The position numbers and the translations under genes were made by a program. Below are positions 24,023 through 38,100 of a stretch of 64,000 nt of DNA, one piece after another (position 1 is the first letter of the stretch; each line of letters begins with the position of its first letter). Origin of the DNA: Microcebus murinus (lineage: Eukaryota; Chordata; Mammalia; Primates; Cheirogaleidae); assembly GCF_040939455.1 (NCBI RefSeq), contig NC_134115.1, forward strand, positions 28,484,727 to 28,548,726, read 5' to 3'. Below the pieces are notes generated by a model. The model saw nothing but the letters and a program-made list of their open reading frames with translations. It searched no databases and was not told the DNA's origin.

Positions 24023-25850
24023 TTATGCACTGATACGCTAGGAAAGGAAACTAAAGACAGTCTCAAATTGAATTAATAAGCAAATTATATAAGAAATTTA
24101 ACAAAAATCTATATTAGCAGAGTGCTTCCCTGGGAAATTGTTTTGCTAATAGCATGCTTCTTAAAATGGAAGATTAACAATAATAATAGATACAGAGGTG
24201 ATACACCAACCAATTAAATTTATTAAATATGATAACCCTTTTGTCATTGGCTACATTTAGCAGATATCACCATTTTCCTCATGTTGGAAGCATTTAAAAG
24301 AAGAGGAAAGGGTATTTTTGAAAAGATAGCATACCTCCTGTCTGCTAGTAACTCACTTCCAAGTGGCCTTATTGAGCATCAACTTTGTTACACTGTGCCA
24401 TTTTATGAGAAATATAGTATTGTTATATGTGTCTTGTGTTACAATAGAAGTGGAAGGGCTGCTTTCCTTTCTACCTGGGCTTTAACAAAAAGCAATAATT
24501 TACAGTGTCCTATATTTCACAGAAAGATTCTGTGTAATCATGGCTGCCAGGATTCTGATTCCTTTACTTCTTAATGATGTGAGCAACAGACAGAATATTT
24601 CTGAAATCTTTTAGTATTGTAATACTCTGAAGATATCCAAATATCTCTTGTGTTAAGTTCGTCATACATCCCTCATGATCATTACAGCATGATTAATGAA
24701 AGGTTTGCTTTCTGTGTAAGGAAGCTAACTGAGCTGAAATGGCCCTCTGTCATGTTATTTTTATGTTCTTAATTTTTTAAATTGTAAGTGATCTCATCAG
24801 ACATTGTTGAGATAATACTGGAAGGTAGGTGAATAAATGGGATTGGTTTTATTTTCAGGTAAAATGTATAGTCTTATCATCTCCCAAGGTCCCTTGGAGC
24901 AAAAATAATCACCAGTTAGCTCTTGTTTATAACTGAGGACAGATCTAATTAGTGTCTTTGGTTTGATATGAGTCTTAACAGCAGTTATTTTTTAAAAAAT
25001 CAAAGCATCTTGTGTAGCATTTATTATAGTACAAAATCATAAACAATTTCATCTTGCAAGAGTAGATTGAGTAAATTGGTGCTTTCGTACAGTGGAATAT
25101 GCACCCATAAAAACAGAAGAATTATTAACATAAAGGAATCTCATAATTTCAATTTTTTTAGAGTAGGATATAAAGCAGTATATAAAGTAAGATTCTCATT
25201 TTATTTAAAAAAAGTTTTAAATCCCATTTCTAATCATGGCAGGACCAACTCTTCTTTTGGACCCACCTAAAAATGTTGGAAAAAAATATTAAAATTTTCC
25301 TTAAAGCCAAATATATAAAAAGTCCACACCATACTTAAACTGAAGAACACCAATAGAAAAAGAGTCTTAAAAGGAGGTGAAGATAAAAAATTAAACTCAT
25401 AGTTCACTTCTCAACAGTGACATTGAAAGGAGACAGTAGGATTGATAAATTCAGTGTGCTGGAATCATGTAATTGCTAATCTAGAATTATAAATACAGAA
25501 AAAATTCTTGAGGATAAAAAACATTCCATGTGACTATTCATATAAAGTTTTTTAAAAAATCAGATTTATCACTTATTTTTTTAAAGCAAGCAAGAAAATT
25601 ATTATAAAGGTCCGGATAGTGGTTGCATCTAGTTGGAGAAGAATGAAACCATGACCAAGGACAGGAACAAGATGAGGAACTTAGGGGATGCTGACAGGGT
25701 CTGTTTTTTTGACCGGGCCGGGGTACCTGTTTTATTTATGTGCACTTTTCTTGTATTCACAACAAAAGAAAAATATTGAAAACTTAAGGTATAAATTCAT
25801 TTTTAAAAATTAAGGTACCATATTCATGACTAGACCATATATAAAACATT
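24023..25850. other. Intergenic DNA without recognised genes
   Basis: AT-rich sequence. The open frame 24,281-24,574 has no family signature. 25,060-25,760 has weak similarity in style to old L1/HAL1 (A-rich, 'ggaatatgcacccataaaaacagaag'), too diverged to place. Confidence 0.5.
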
Positions 25851-26300
25851 CTTCCCAAGTTGAACAAGACTATCTCAGAATTCCAGTGGGTTTTTTCAAA
25901 CAAATTGACAAGCTGCTTTCAAATGTATAAGGAACTGAAAAGGATTTAAAATAAAAAAGGCAATATTGATAAAAGTGACTTGCTATAAAGCTACAGTAAT
26001 CAAGTCTGTGATTTTGGCATAAGAGTAGACAAATCTGGAGCAGAGTCCAGAGATAGTCCTACACACATACTGTAAATTGATTTTTGATCAAGACACAAAG
26101 TCTTCAATGGGGAAAGCTTAAACAGTACTGGTACCTACCATTCAATAGGTTTTCCATATGGAAAAAGCCTAAATCCTTAAGTCACATAATACAAAAATCA
26201 ATTCACATGAATCATAGAGGAACACTAAGTAAGAATCCACAAAACCACTAGAAAATATGACCTAGAGATAGACCAAGATTTTATTGGACAGGACACGAAA
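25850..26300 (+). mobile_element. Old L1 ORF2 fragment
   Basis: The stretch 'gtgacttgctataaagctacagtaatcaagtctgtgattttggcataagagtagac...gatagtcctacacacatactgtaaattgatttttgatcaagacacaaagtcttcaatgggg' follows the ORF2 C-terminal region of L1M elements. Stops are present. Confidence 0.65.
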
Positions 26301-27054
26301 AAGTAAGGACATGAATAGAAAAAAATCAAATCTAGAAAGATAGGACACACGTGTAGGGCTATGCACATGATCAAAACAACCTGAGAAATATTTTGATTAC
26401 TAATTATATTTATTATAGGTCTATTTGGATTTCTGATTATTCTTGAGTCAGTTTTAGTAGTTAGGAATTCATTCATTTATATATAATCTCACCTTTCACT
26501 GACTTTTAGGCTCTACACAAGCAGGAAGTAAAGGCTAAGGAGGAGTTGGAAAACTACCTGGATGAGTATGGATGTCATGCCCTAACATGCACAGAGCTCC
26601 TCAACAATAACTGGAAGATTTATTCTTTTAAGGAAATATCTGTCTCAATCATTAACTGACCACTATGCTATTGAGTAGAGACTTCAGTGGCCATCTGCAA
26701 CAAAAAATATGGACTTTTCAAAATTGGTTCAGAAAAGTCACTAAGCAACAACTACAACAAAGAGCAATAAACCCAGGAATAGTGGAGAATCTGATTTATA
26801 AGACATGGAAAGAAACAAAGTATGGCCAAACCCAGGAATAAAAGCAATCAATAGAAATGGTCTCTGAGAACAATCGGATGTTAGACTTACAAGGTAAAGA
26901 CTTTAAATCAGCTATGTTAAATATGTTCAAAGAACTAAAAATATGAGAACTATGCCTCATCAAATAGAGAATATCAAGAAAGATATTTTAAAAGAAATGA
27001 AATAGAAATTCTGAAAAAGCACACTGAATAATTATTGTATTAAAAAGTGAACTA

Positions 27055-27406
<352 letters not shown>

Positions 27407-27862
27407 AAAAAGTGAACTAAAGGGGTTCAATGCAGATTTGAGTAGAAAGAAGAAAGAATCAGTGATCTTGAAGACAGGTCAATTGACAACCAATGGACTA
27501 AGGGGCAGAAAGAAAAAAGAATGATAAAACAAAAGATCCTCGGGGCCCTTGGGACACCATCAAGCCAACCAACACACACATTATAGGAGTCACAGTAGGA
27601 GAAAAGTTCAGAAAAAACATTTGAAGATATAGTGGCTGTAAACATCCTAAATTTGATGAAAGATATGAATCTACAAATCCAAGAAATGCAACAAATTCAG
27701 AATAAGATATATGCAGAGAGACCTACAGAAAAACACATAATCAAATTGTTAAAACCAAGAACAAAGAAAATCTTGAAAACAGCAGAGAGAAGTAATTCAT
27801 CATATGTAGGGATCCTCAATAAGATTAACAACCAATTTCTCATTAGAAACTATGGAAGCCAG

Positions 27863-28154
27863 TCTCGGTGCTGTGGCTCACAACTGTAGTCCTGGCAATC
27901 TGGGAGGCCAAGGTGGGAGGATTGCTTGAGCTCAAGAGTTTGAGACCAGCCTGAGCAAGAGCAAGACTACATCTCTGCTAAAAATAGAAAAATTAGCCAG
28001 ACATTATGGTACACACATAGTCCCAGCTACGTGAGAGGCCAAGGTGGCAGGATCGCTTGGACCCAGGAGTTTGAGGTTGCAGTGAGCTATGATGATGTCA
28101 CTGCACTCTGCCCAGGGTGACAGAGCAAGACTCTGTCTCAAAAGGAAAAAAAAA
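27863..28154 (+). mobile_element. Older Alu in the L1 relic
   Basis: Two-arm Alu 'tctcggtgctgtggctcacaactgtagtcc' to 'gactctgtctcaaaagg(a)n'. Flanked by actatggaagccag at 27,849-27,862 and 28,155-28,168. It lacks the lemur linker insertion, so it is an older or different subfamily. Confidence 0.88.
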
Positions 28155-28995
28155 ACTATGGAAGCCAGAATGCAGTGATAGACATGTTCAAAGTGCTAAA
28201 GGAAAAAAAATCTTATCAACCAGGAAGTCTATATGTGGGAAAATTACCCTTCAAAAATGAAAGAGAAATTAATACATTCCAAGATAAATAAAAACAGTTT
28301 TTTACTAGCTGACCTACCCTAAAAAATACTAGAAGGAATTCTTCAGACTGAAATGAAAAGGCACTGGAGTAACTCAAATTAACATAAAGAAGTGCCAGTA
28401 AAAGTAACTGCATAGTTAAATATAAAAGACACTATAGGTGCGTTTTTGTTTGTAACTCCCTTTATTTCCTAATTCAAAAGACAACTACATGTTGCAATAA
28501 TTATAAATGTACATTAATAGGCACACACTGTATAAAGATATAGGTTGTGACAATAACACCATAAATAGGGTGGGGAACAGAAATATAAAGGAGCAAAATT
28601 TTTGTATAGTATTAAAACTAAGCTGGTATTAATTTAAGCTAGATTGTCATACATTAAGATGCTAAGAGTATTCCCCAGGCCAGCTACTAAGAAAATAAAA
28701 ATAGATAGTAAAAGAAAAAAACAAGGGAATTAAAATTGTACTCTAGAAAATATCTAAAAAAGCAGGCAGTTATAGAATCATTGAGGAACAAAAAAGACAT
28801 ACAGGAAACAACAAAATGAAATAAATTCTACTTTATCAGTAATTACATTAAATGTAAATGGATTAAATTCTCCAAGGAAAAGGCAGAGATTGGGAGAATG
28901 TATTTTTAAAAATGGTTCAACTATATGCTTTCTTCAAGACACACACGTCAGATTCAAAGACAGGTAAAATAGGTTGAAAGTAAAATGATGGTTCA

Positions 28996-29180
28996 TGACC
29001 AGCCTAAGCAACATAGCAAGAACCTATCTCTAAAAAAAAAAAAAAATAGAAATAATTAGCTGGGCATGGTGACACATGCCTGTGGTCCCCCCAGCTACTC
29101 AGGAGGCTGAGGCAGGAGGATCCCTTGAGCCTAGGAGTTTGAGATTGCAGTGAGCTATGATGATGCCACTGCACTCTAAC
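28996..29180 (+). mobile_element. 5'-truncated Alu fragment
   Basis: The fragment runs from 'gaccagcctaagcaacatagcaagaacc' through an A-rich linker to 'gatgatgccactgcactctaac'. Start and tail are missing, and no clear target duplication is seen. Confidence 0.75.
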
Positions 29181-32100
29181 TGGTTTAAGGGTGGGTAAAA
29201 TAATGGAAGAAGTTATACCATGCAAACTCTAATCAAGAGCTACAGTGGCTACACTAATCTCAGACAAGATAGACTTCAAGACAAAAGTGTTTCTAAGACA
29301 AAGAAGGACATTTTCTGATGATAAAGTGTCAATCCATGAAGAAGACATAGCAATTTTAAACATAGGCACATAACACCCCCAAATATATGAAGCAAAACTG
29401 ATAGAATTGACAAGAGAAATATCAACAACATTCCACATTCAATAATAGAACAACTAAACAGAAGATCAGGAAGGAAATAGAAGTCTTTAGCTATACTATA
29501 AACTGACTAAATCTAACAAACATCTGTAGAACATTTCACCCAACAACATAGTCTTCTCAAGGACACATGAGACATTCTCCATTACAATCCATATGTTAAG
29601 CCATAAAACAAATCTTAATGTATTTTAAAGCATTCAAATAATATAAAGTATATTATCTGACCACATGAAATTAATTAGAAAACAATACCAGGAAGAAATT
29701 TGAGGAACTAACAAATATGTGGCAATTTAGCAACACACTCATAAATAACTGAGGAATCAGACAAAATCGCAAGGAAAAATTTTAAAATACTTAGAGGTGA
29801 ATGAAAACAAAATATACCAAAGCCAAACTTGTGGCATGTAGCAAAAGCAGTGCCCAAAGGAAAATGTTTAGCTATAAATGCCTACATTTAAAAAGAAGGA
29901 AGACCTCATATTAATATCCTAAATTTCCACCCTACTAAACAGAAAATTGAGTAAATGAAACCCAAAACAAGCAGGAGGGAGAAAATAATAAAGATGATAG
30001 TGGAAATAAATAAAATAGAGAATAGAAAAAACAATGCAGGAAAATGCAATCAAAAGTTGGTTCTTTGAAAAAAACAAGACTCAAATTACAGATCTCATGA
30101 ATGAAATGGGAGACGTTACTACCAACATTACAGAAGTAAAAAGGGTCATAAGGAATATGTAGACAACAACTTAAATAACCTAGATGAAAGGGAAAGATTC
30201 CTTAAAAGATACACACACAAACTCCTGAAACTGACTCAAGAAGAACTAGAAAATCTAAATAGACCTATAATAAATAAAAAGATTGAATTAGTAAGCAAAA
30301 CATTTCCCACAAAAGTCAAGTACCAGATGACTTTACTAGTGATTCTACCAAATGTTTAAGAAAGAGTTAACACCAATCCTTTACGGAATATTCCAAACAT
30401 AGAAGAAGGAACACTTCCTGAGAGGCTAGAATTATCTTGATACCAAAATCAGACAAATATATCTCAGGAAAAGAAAATCAAATCCATATCCCTTATGAAT
30501 GTAGACACAAAAAAAATGCTCAAAAAGGTACAAGCAAACTGAATTCAGCACTATATAAAAAAGAATAGACACTATGACTAAATGGGTTTATCCTAAGAAT
30601 TCAAGGTTGGTTCAACATACAAAAATCTAATGTAGTACAACCACATTAATATAATAAAGGAGACAGGAGGAGAATCACATGATCATCTCAACAGATGCAG
30701 AAAAAATACTTGACAAAATACGAAACCTTTTCTTGATTAAAAAAAAAAGTCAAACTAGGACTAGAAGGGAACTTCCTCAGACTGATACATGAAAACCCCA
30801 CAGTCAACATACTTAATAGTGAAAGACTGAAATCTTTCCCCCTTAGGTCAGGAACAATACATGATATCTGCTCTTACCACTTCTATTCAACATTGTGCTA
30901 GAGTTTCTAGCCAGAGCAGTTAGTCAAGAAAAAGAAATAAAAGGCTTCCAAATTGGAAAGAAATAAGTAAAATTATATCTGTTTGCAGATGAAATTATAT
31001 TCTATACAGAAAATCCCAAGGAACCCACTAAAAAACAGTACTAAAAAACTTTCAGCAAGATTGCAGGATACAAATCATTTGTGTTTTTATACACTTGCAA
31101 TGAACAATCTATAAGTAAAATGAAGAAAACAATTCCATTCACAATAGCATCAAAATAAATAAAACATTTAGGAATAAATTTAACAACAAAAATTATACTC
31201 TGAACACTGCAAAGCACTGTTGAAAGAAATTAAAGAAAATCTAAATAAATAGAAAACCATACCATGTTCATGGATTGGAAGACTTAACATTGTTAAGATG
31301 GCAGTACTCCCCAAACTAATCTACACATTCAGCACAATCTTTATCAGAATCTTAGCTGACTTTTTTTAGAAATTGCTAAGTTGATTATAAAATTTATATA
31401 TAATTGGATAGGACCAAGAATAGCCAAAACAAATCCTTAAAAAGATGAAAGTAGGAGGACTCACACTTCCCAATTCCAAAACCTACTATAAAGCTGTATT
31501 AATAAAGATGTTATGGTACTGGAATAAGGACAGACATATAGATCAATGAAGTGGAACTGAGTGTCCAAAAATAAACCCAAACTTCTCTGATCAATTGATT
31601 TCTGACAAGGGTGCCAAGATTATCCAATGAGGAAAACAGTTTTTTCAACAAATGATTCTAAAACAAATATAATAGATATCTATATGCAAAAGAGTTAATA
31701 TAGATCTTTACTTCAAATTGTACACAAAAATTAACTAAAAAAGGATTAAAAACCTAAATGTAAGAAAACTATAAAACTCTTACAAGAAAACAGGTGTAAA
31801 TTTTTATGGCCTTTGTATTCGGCAAAGGTTTATTAGTTATGACACCAAAATCATAAGTAACAAAAGAAAAAATAGGTAATTTGATTTCTTCAATATTAAA
31901 AACTTTTATACCTAAAAGGACACTATCAAGAAAGTAGAAAGAAAACCCTCAGAATAGGAGAAAATATTTTCAAAGTATATATATACAGAGCTTCTATGAC
32001 TGAACAATTAATATCAAAAATACCATAAAACTGGGCAAAGGATTTGAATAGGCATTTATCCACAGAAAATGTATAAATGTCCAATAAGCACATGAAAAAA

Positions 32101-32229
32101 TGGTCAACACTAATAGTCATTAAGGAAATGCAAATCAAAACCACACTGAAATACTACTTAACATCCATTAGGATGGCTATAATTTAAAATCAGACAAAAA
32201 ACTAAGTATCAGCTAGGATGTAGAATTAT

Positions 32230-32680
32230 GGGAAACTTTACCTTTCTATTCTATGCTCCCTATGATGTTTATGTGCTTAAATGATCATATATTCAAGTAA
32301 TTTTAAAAATATTTCTATTTTTGAAGATAGAATAAAAGGAAAGACTCATACCAATTGAGGGACTCAAACCAATTAAAAACTGATATATTTGGTCACTTGA
32401 AAAATTACATAGTGTTCTATCACCAAATGAGATTACAAATGGCTATTATGTATCCAAATTAGATATCACAGAGACAGGTGAACATTGTGGCTAGACAGAG
32501 GAACCAAATTACAAGTTCAAAATATAGGTAGAAATAAACACACTTTGGAATTTTATTCAGTTGCTTAGGTCTATACCAAAGTAGGTAAAGGAGTATAAAT
32601 AAATATGTGTCAAAACTGAAGTAACATATCAGAGGGGAAAAATCTAAATCAAAGTATTGTGATCACTAAGGCTTGAGCAA
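32230..32680. other. Intergenic, LINE-like AT-rich DNA
   Basis: The stretch 'ttctatgctccctatgatgtttatgtgcttaaatgatcatatattcaagt' resembles 4,650-4,710 in this window ('gttccctgtgatgtttgcatgtttaaatgaacatatatttaagt'). The two are diverged copies of the same old repeat 3' end. No gene is seen. Confidence 0.45.
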
Positions 32681-33240
32681 TTGGCCTTAGACTTCAGCAA
32701 TATCCCCAGCACCAGTCCAGCCCCTGCATCTCTAATCATCAGACCAGTATTCACAGACCCAATCTCTAGGTTGGCCCATTTGGATACAAGCTCCAGGCCT
32801 GCCCAGCACCAGGCCAGCCCTGATGGCCCCAAGATCCAGGTCTTCCCCAGATTCCAGATGAGCCCAGAGCCAGGACAGCCTTCACAGCCTCAGGCTTTAG
32901 GTACCCAAGTGCCAGATCAGCACCTCTGGCCTCAGGCAGCAGGCTGGTACCAGCGCACATGGGTTCAGGCCTGCCCAGTGCTAAGCCATTACCTGCAGTC
33001 CTACCTTCCAGACCATCCCTTACAACCCCATGCTCCAACAGATCCAGGGACCAGACCCAGCCCAGTAAATCCAAGCACTGGGATGACCCCACAGAACCAG
33101 GCTCCAGGTCTGCCCCTATGGACTCAGATTCGAGGCTGGCCCTCATGGACCTAGACTTCAGGCCAGCACCTCCACACCCAGCCTCTAGGCCACCTTTAGG
33201 GAACCAGGCACCATGCCTGCCCACTAGACCAGCCATAAAG
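32680..33240 (+). repeat. GC-rich, imperfectly repeated block, probably L1M inter-ORF region
   Basis: About 560 bp of Pro/Gly-coding-like sequence built from recurring 'ccaggcc', 'cagcccc' and 'gaccca' words stands out from AT-rich surroundings. It is immediately followed (33,240-33,590) by sequence typical of the DNA just before and at the start of L1 ORF2 ('tctgcacctatcaataataatcttgaaagtaaacagattaaattcc'). That makes an L1M 5'/inter-ORF segment the most likely identity. Long open frames on both strands (+ 32,681-33,154 and - 33,236-32,766) follow from base composition and repetition; I do not call them genes. Confidence 0.55.
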
Positions 33241-33588
33241 AAATAAAGAAATGTTTAAACATAAAGAAATGTTTAAAGGAATCCTACATCTGGAAGCAAA
33301 AAGATGAAATCTACAATTGTAAAATCTACAATTGTAAAACAGACAATGTATAAAACTCACTGTTAGAGCAGACACAAATGAGAAAGAGAAAAGACTGAAA
33401 TGTTAACAGTACAGAAAAGTATCACTACAAAAAACCACCAAACTGCAATAATAAATAATAAGGAGGAAAGGAACAAAGGATATACACAACAATCAGAAAA
33501 CACTAAGTTGAAAGGAATAAGTCTGCACCTATCAATAATAATCTTGAAAGTAAACAGATTAAATTCCTCACTTAAAGATATAGAATGG

Positions 33589-34048
<460 letters not shown>

Positions 34049-35009
34049 TTACCTACAAGAAACTTGCTTCACCGTGAAAACACATATAGTCTGGAAGTGG
34101 AGGGATAGAAAAAGTTATTCCACACAAATGAAAACCAAAAGCAAGCAGGAGTAGCTATACTCATATTAGATACAACATATTTTAAGTAAAAAGCACTAAA
34201 AACAGACACAAAAGGGCATTATATAATGATAGAGATCAATTCAACAAGAGGATGTAATAATTCTAAATATATATGCACCCAACACTGGAATACTTAGATA
34301 TATAAGGCAAATATTACTAGATCTAAACAGGGAGATAGACTCCAGTACAATAATACTGGGGACTTCAACACCCCACTATTAGCATTAGACAAATTATCTA
34401 GACAGAAAATCAACATGGCAATATTTGATTTAAACTGCACTTTAGGTCAAATGTACCTAACAGACATTTACAGAACATTTTATCCAACAGCTGCAGAACT
34501 CATTCTTCTCATCAGCACATGGAACATTCTACAGGACAGACCATATGTTAGGCCACAAAATTATCAATACATTTTTAAAAATTGAAACATATTAAGTATC
34601 TTCTCAGACAATAATGGAATAAAATTAGAAATCAATAGTAAGAGGAACTTTGGAAAACTGTACAAATGAATAGAATTTAAACAACATGCTCCTGAATAAA
34701 CATTGAGTCAATGAAGCAATTTAGAAGGAAATAAAAAATTCTTGAAACTAATGAAAATGGAAACACGATACACCAAAACCTATGGGATACAGGAAAAGCA
34801 GTGCTAAGAGGGAGTTTATAGTAATAAGCACCTACATCAGAAAAGTAGAAAGATATAAAATAAGCAACATAATGAAGCACCTTGAGGAACTAGAAAAGAA
34901 CAAACCAAACCCAAAATAAGTAGAAGGAAAGAAATAATAAAGGTCAGAGCAGAACTAAATGAAACAGAGGCTAAAAAATCAATACAAAGGATCAGTGAAT
35001 CAAAACAAA

Positions 35010-35265
35010 GGATCTTTCTTGGGAGACCTTTTATTACTGATTCAATCTCATTACTCATTATTGGTGTGTTCAGGTTTTCTATTTCTTCCTTGTTCAATCT
35101 TTTATTTTTTTTTATATTTATATTTTTAACTTTTTTCTTTAATTTTTTTTTCCTTTGAGGTGAAGCTGTGGTATCCTTGTTCAATCTTAGTATGTTGTAT
35201 CTGTCCAAGAATTTATACATTTCCTCTAAGTTTTCCAGTTTGTTAGTATATAGTTTTTCCATTCC
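35010..35265 (-). mobile_element. Inverted L1 ORF2 segment
   Basis: On the minus strand it reads the ORF2 stretch that should lie just downstream of the + strand piece ending at 35,006. It runs from 'ggaaaaactatatactaacaaactgg' to 'gaatcagtaataaaaggtctccc'. The two pieces therefore meet 3' end to 3' end. An inserted K-rich A tract (plus-strand T runs near 35,100-35,155) lies inside it. Confidence 0.75.
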
Positions 35266-38100
35266 TAAACAGTGCTTGATGAACCTCCCAGGAAGCAGAC
35301 AGCTTTTAGGCATGACTATTTCACCTCAAATCTCCATTATACTGTTTACTACCACAAGGAGAAATGTCCAGGGATAATATTAGACCATATAGTTTATCTC
35401 TGTGCCCTGGCTTATAAGTCTACAGACAGGAATTGGCCAGCTGCAAGCACACAGCCTAGCTTCATTGAAGAGCCTGCGTGCTCACGTTGTACTACTATTA
35501 ATATAAGAGTCAAACTAAGAGGAAATGGCCCCTTGACAGATGGCTAAATTTTTCCAGCAGGATAAAACAGAGCTGCTTTTTAGCTTGTTTTTCAAATGAG
35601 TTTACCATTCTGAGGTAAGCTGAATGTCATATTAATAGATAAAATGAAAGAAAATGAACAAGCAGTTTTTTGTGTACAGACACTATGATTTTATTATCTC
35701 AAACCAAGAGTAGTTTTAAAGACAACTGACCCTATTATTCCCTGATTATTGACACAACAGAAGAACTACAGATGAATTATTCTGAAACAAAGTTAATAAT
35801 TATGGAAGACTTTCCCAATACTTAAAAAATTAAAATAATAATCCTATACAAATTAATTTTTCCAGTTACCTGGAGGTACATTATACACATGTTTTACCTT
35901 GACCAGTGTACCCAGAGCTAACATAGCTTAAAGCTGGGTGTTCTCCTATAATTTTTTTAAGGGTCAATGATTTTTGTTTGTTTCATACCATTTTTTTTTG
36001 TTCTTAATATAGCAGAAATAATCAGTTACAAAACAGTATAAAATACAATGGAAAGAGATTTTTGTCCACAAAGTAACCTAATATTCTAAGAAACATGAAG
36101 GACCCAAATGAATAAAACCACAAAATTGCTGAAAGATGAAAAAGAAACATCTCTTCAATGGAGAGAGAAAATTCTTATTCATATAATTCAATGCCAATTA
36201 AAGTCACATTTTTTTTTGTAAAGTAATTAGAAAGTTTGGAAAAATAAGTAACTACCTCAGTGGAGAATAGCCATAATAATTTAATACCTATAGTGCAGAC
36301 ATAAGTACATCTGCAAAACAGGCTCTTCTGTATATAGAATTCAATATATGATCAGTGGGACATTAAAAACCAATAACTAAAGATTATTTAATAAATTTTG
36401 GGGGAAATGATCATTATAATTTTGGGAAAAATCAACTTAGATCTTCATCACACGCTTTTGAATGGACCAAAATGATAAATGTAAAATAAATTAAACCATT
36501 TCCTAAAATCTTGACAAAAATACAAGAAAACACTGAATTTCCCAAGGGGAGAGGACTATCTAGCTTCAAAAGGATTAAATAATTCAGATTAAAAATGCCC
36601 AGTAAACTCAAATTTTAAAAACTACAATTAGAGGTAACATTTGCAGGAAATGCCACAGATGAAAAATGCCATTGTTCTTTATATTGTACTTGCAACTTTT
36701 CTGTAAGTGTAGGACTACTTCAAAATAAAATTTATGAATATCTTTGATATATGAAGAATTATTGCAATTTGATAAGAAAAACACTAAGACCCCAGTAGAT
36801 GAATGGATAAAGGACATGAACAGAAAGTATATACATAAACACATACTCACCAAAGTAAAAAAAGTGATTTACAGACATGGACAGAAAATACTCAGTAGCA
36901 AAGAAATGCAAATTAAAACAAGACTTCAATTTATATCTATTAAATTTGGGGTTTGTTTTTAGTAGTAATATCAAATGTTTGCCATGGTATAATGAAATAG
37001 GAAGCCTTTCTCATTATTGATGGGGGTGTAAAGTTAGAATAAACAATTTAGCCACTTGTATCAAGAGTCTTGCATCCTTGAACAGTAATACCACTTCCAG
37101 GAATCACCTTGAAAGAAGATCCTGAAAAAAAAGAAAAAACTTTATGTGCAAAGATGTTTACTAAGCATTTTTAATATTTATGAAAACTTAGAAACAACTT
37201 AAATGTCAAGCTCTGCAGGGGGTTATTAGGTAAATTATTAAATAGCCATTAAAATGGTGTTTACAGAGGAATTTTTAAAATAATGTGGTAAAATATGCTA
37301 AGTACTAAAAGCAAGATGCAAAATTTGTATAGGTTATGATCACATATTTGTAAAAATAAACACATGGGGAAAAAAGAATTTTTAAAAGTATTAATACATG
37401 CTAACAGTAGTTGCTTTGAGTGGAGGGGCTAGGAGTAATTTTGTTCTTTTAACTCTTTTACATTTACCAAATTTTCTTTAAGGAAAATTATTAATTTTTA
37501 AATAATTATATAATGTAACTCATTAATAATTGTTACTATGTCTAGAGCACCAGAGAAATTTCATGGTATTTGGTAACCATAGAGTCCAGGTTTGTGACTG
37601 TAATAAAGGAACTCTACATGAATTTTTAAGCAAAGGCTGACAATTTTCCCAATTCCATGTAGCACTAGCAGCCACAGAGAGGACAGGTATAGGAAAAAGA
37701 TCAAAAGACCAAGAACTCTCTTGCTAGGTGCTTCGACACTGTAACAAATCCAAAGACTAATTAGGTCTCAGGGGGAAAGAGAATCTTTTAGGAAAAATAC
37801 AATTATACTAAAATTTCTTAATGACAATTTTGTGTTTGTTCTTTTTCAAAAATGACCTTTTCTGAGTCCAAGAATATTAAATGCTTATTTTAAAAGTTGC
37901 CAGTGTTGGAGGTATTTATGACAGAGAAAGTGACTATCATGATTATATTTTGGTATATAGTACTCCAAATTTTTTTGATGAATATTTAACATTTGAAAAA
38001 TAATAAGGGGATAAATCTAAACATACTGTTTTGTAACTTGAGTTTTCAGTTACAAGACAATGTCCCTTGTAAGAACAAATGGGCTCCCCACAGTTATTTT
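35266..38100. other. Intergenic DNA with diverged LINE fragments
   Basis: 35,270-35,640 is unassigned, less AT-rich sequence. 36,040-36,600 and 36,750-37,500 resemble old L1/HAL1. 36,750-37,500 has 'gacccctagtagatgaatgg'-like, 'aaagaaatgcaaattaaaacaag' and 'aacaacttaaatgtcaag...ggttattaggtaaattatt' features of the 3' region in + orientation. No gene recognised. Confidence 0.5.

Noticed and set aside
32681..33236. Paired long open frames on both strands
   Set aside because: Both arise from GC-rich repeated sequence beside L1 ORF2. No start context or protein-family motif seen.
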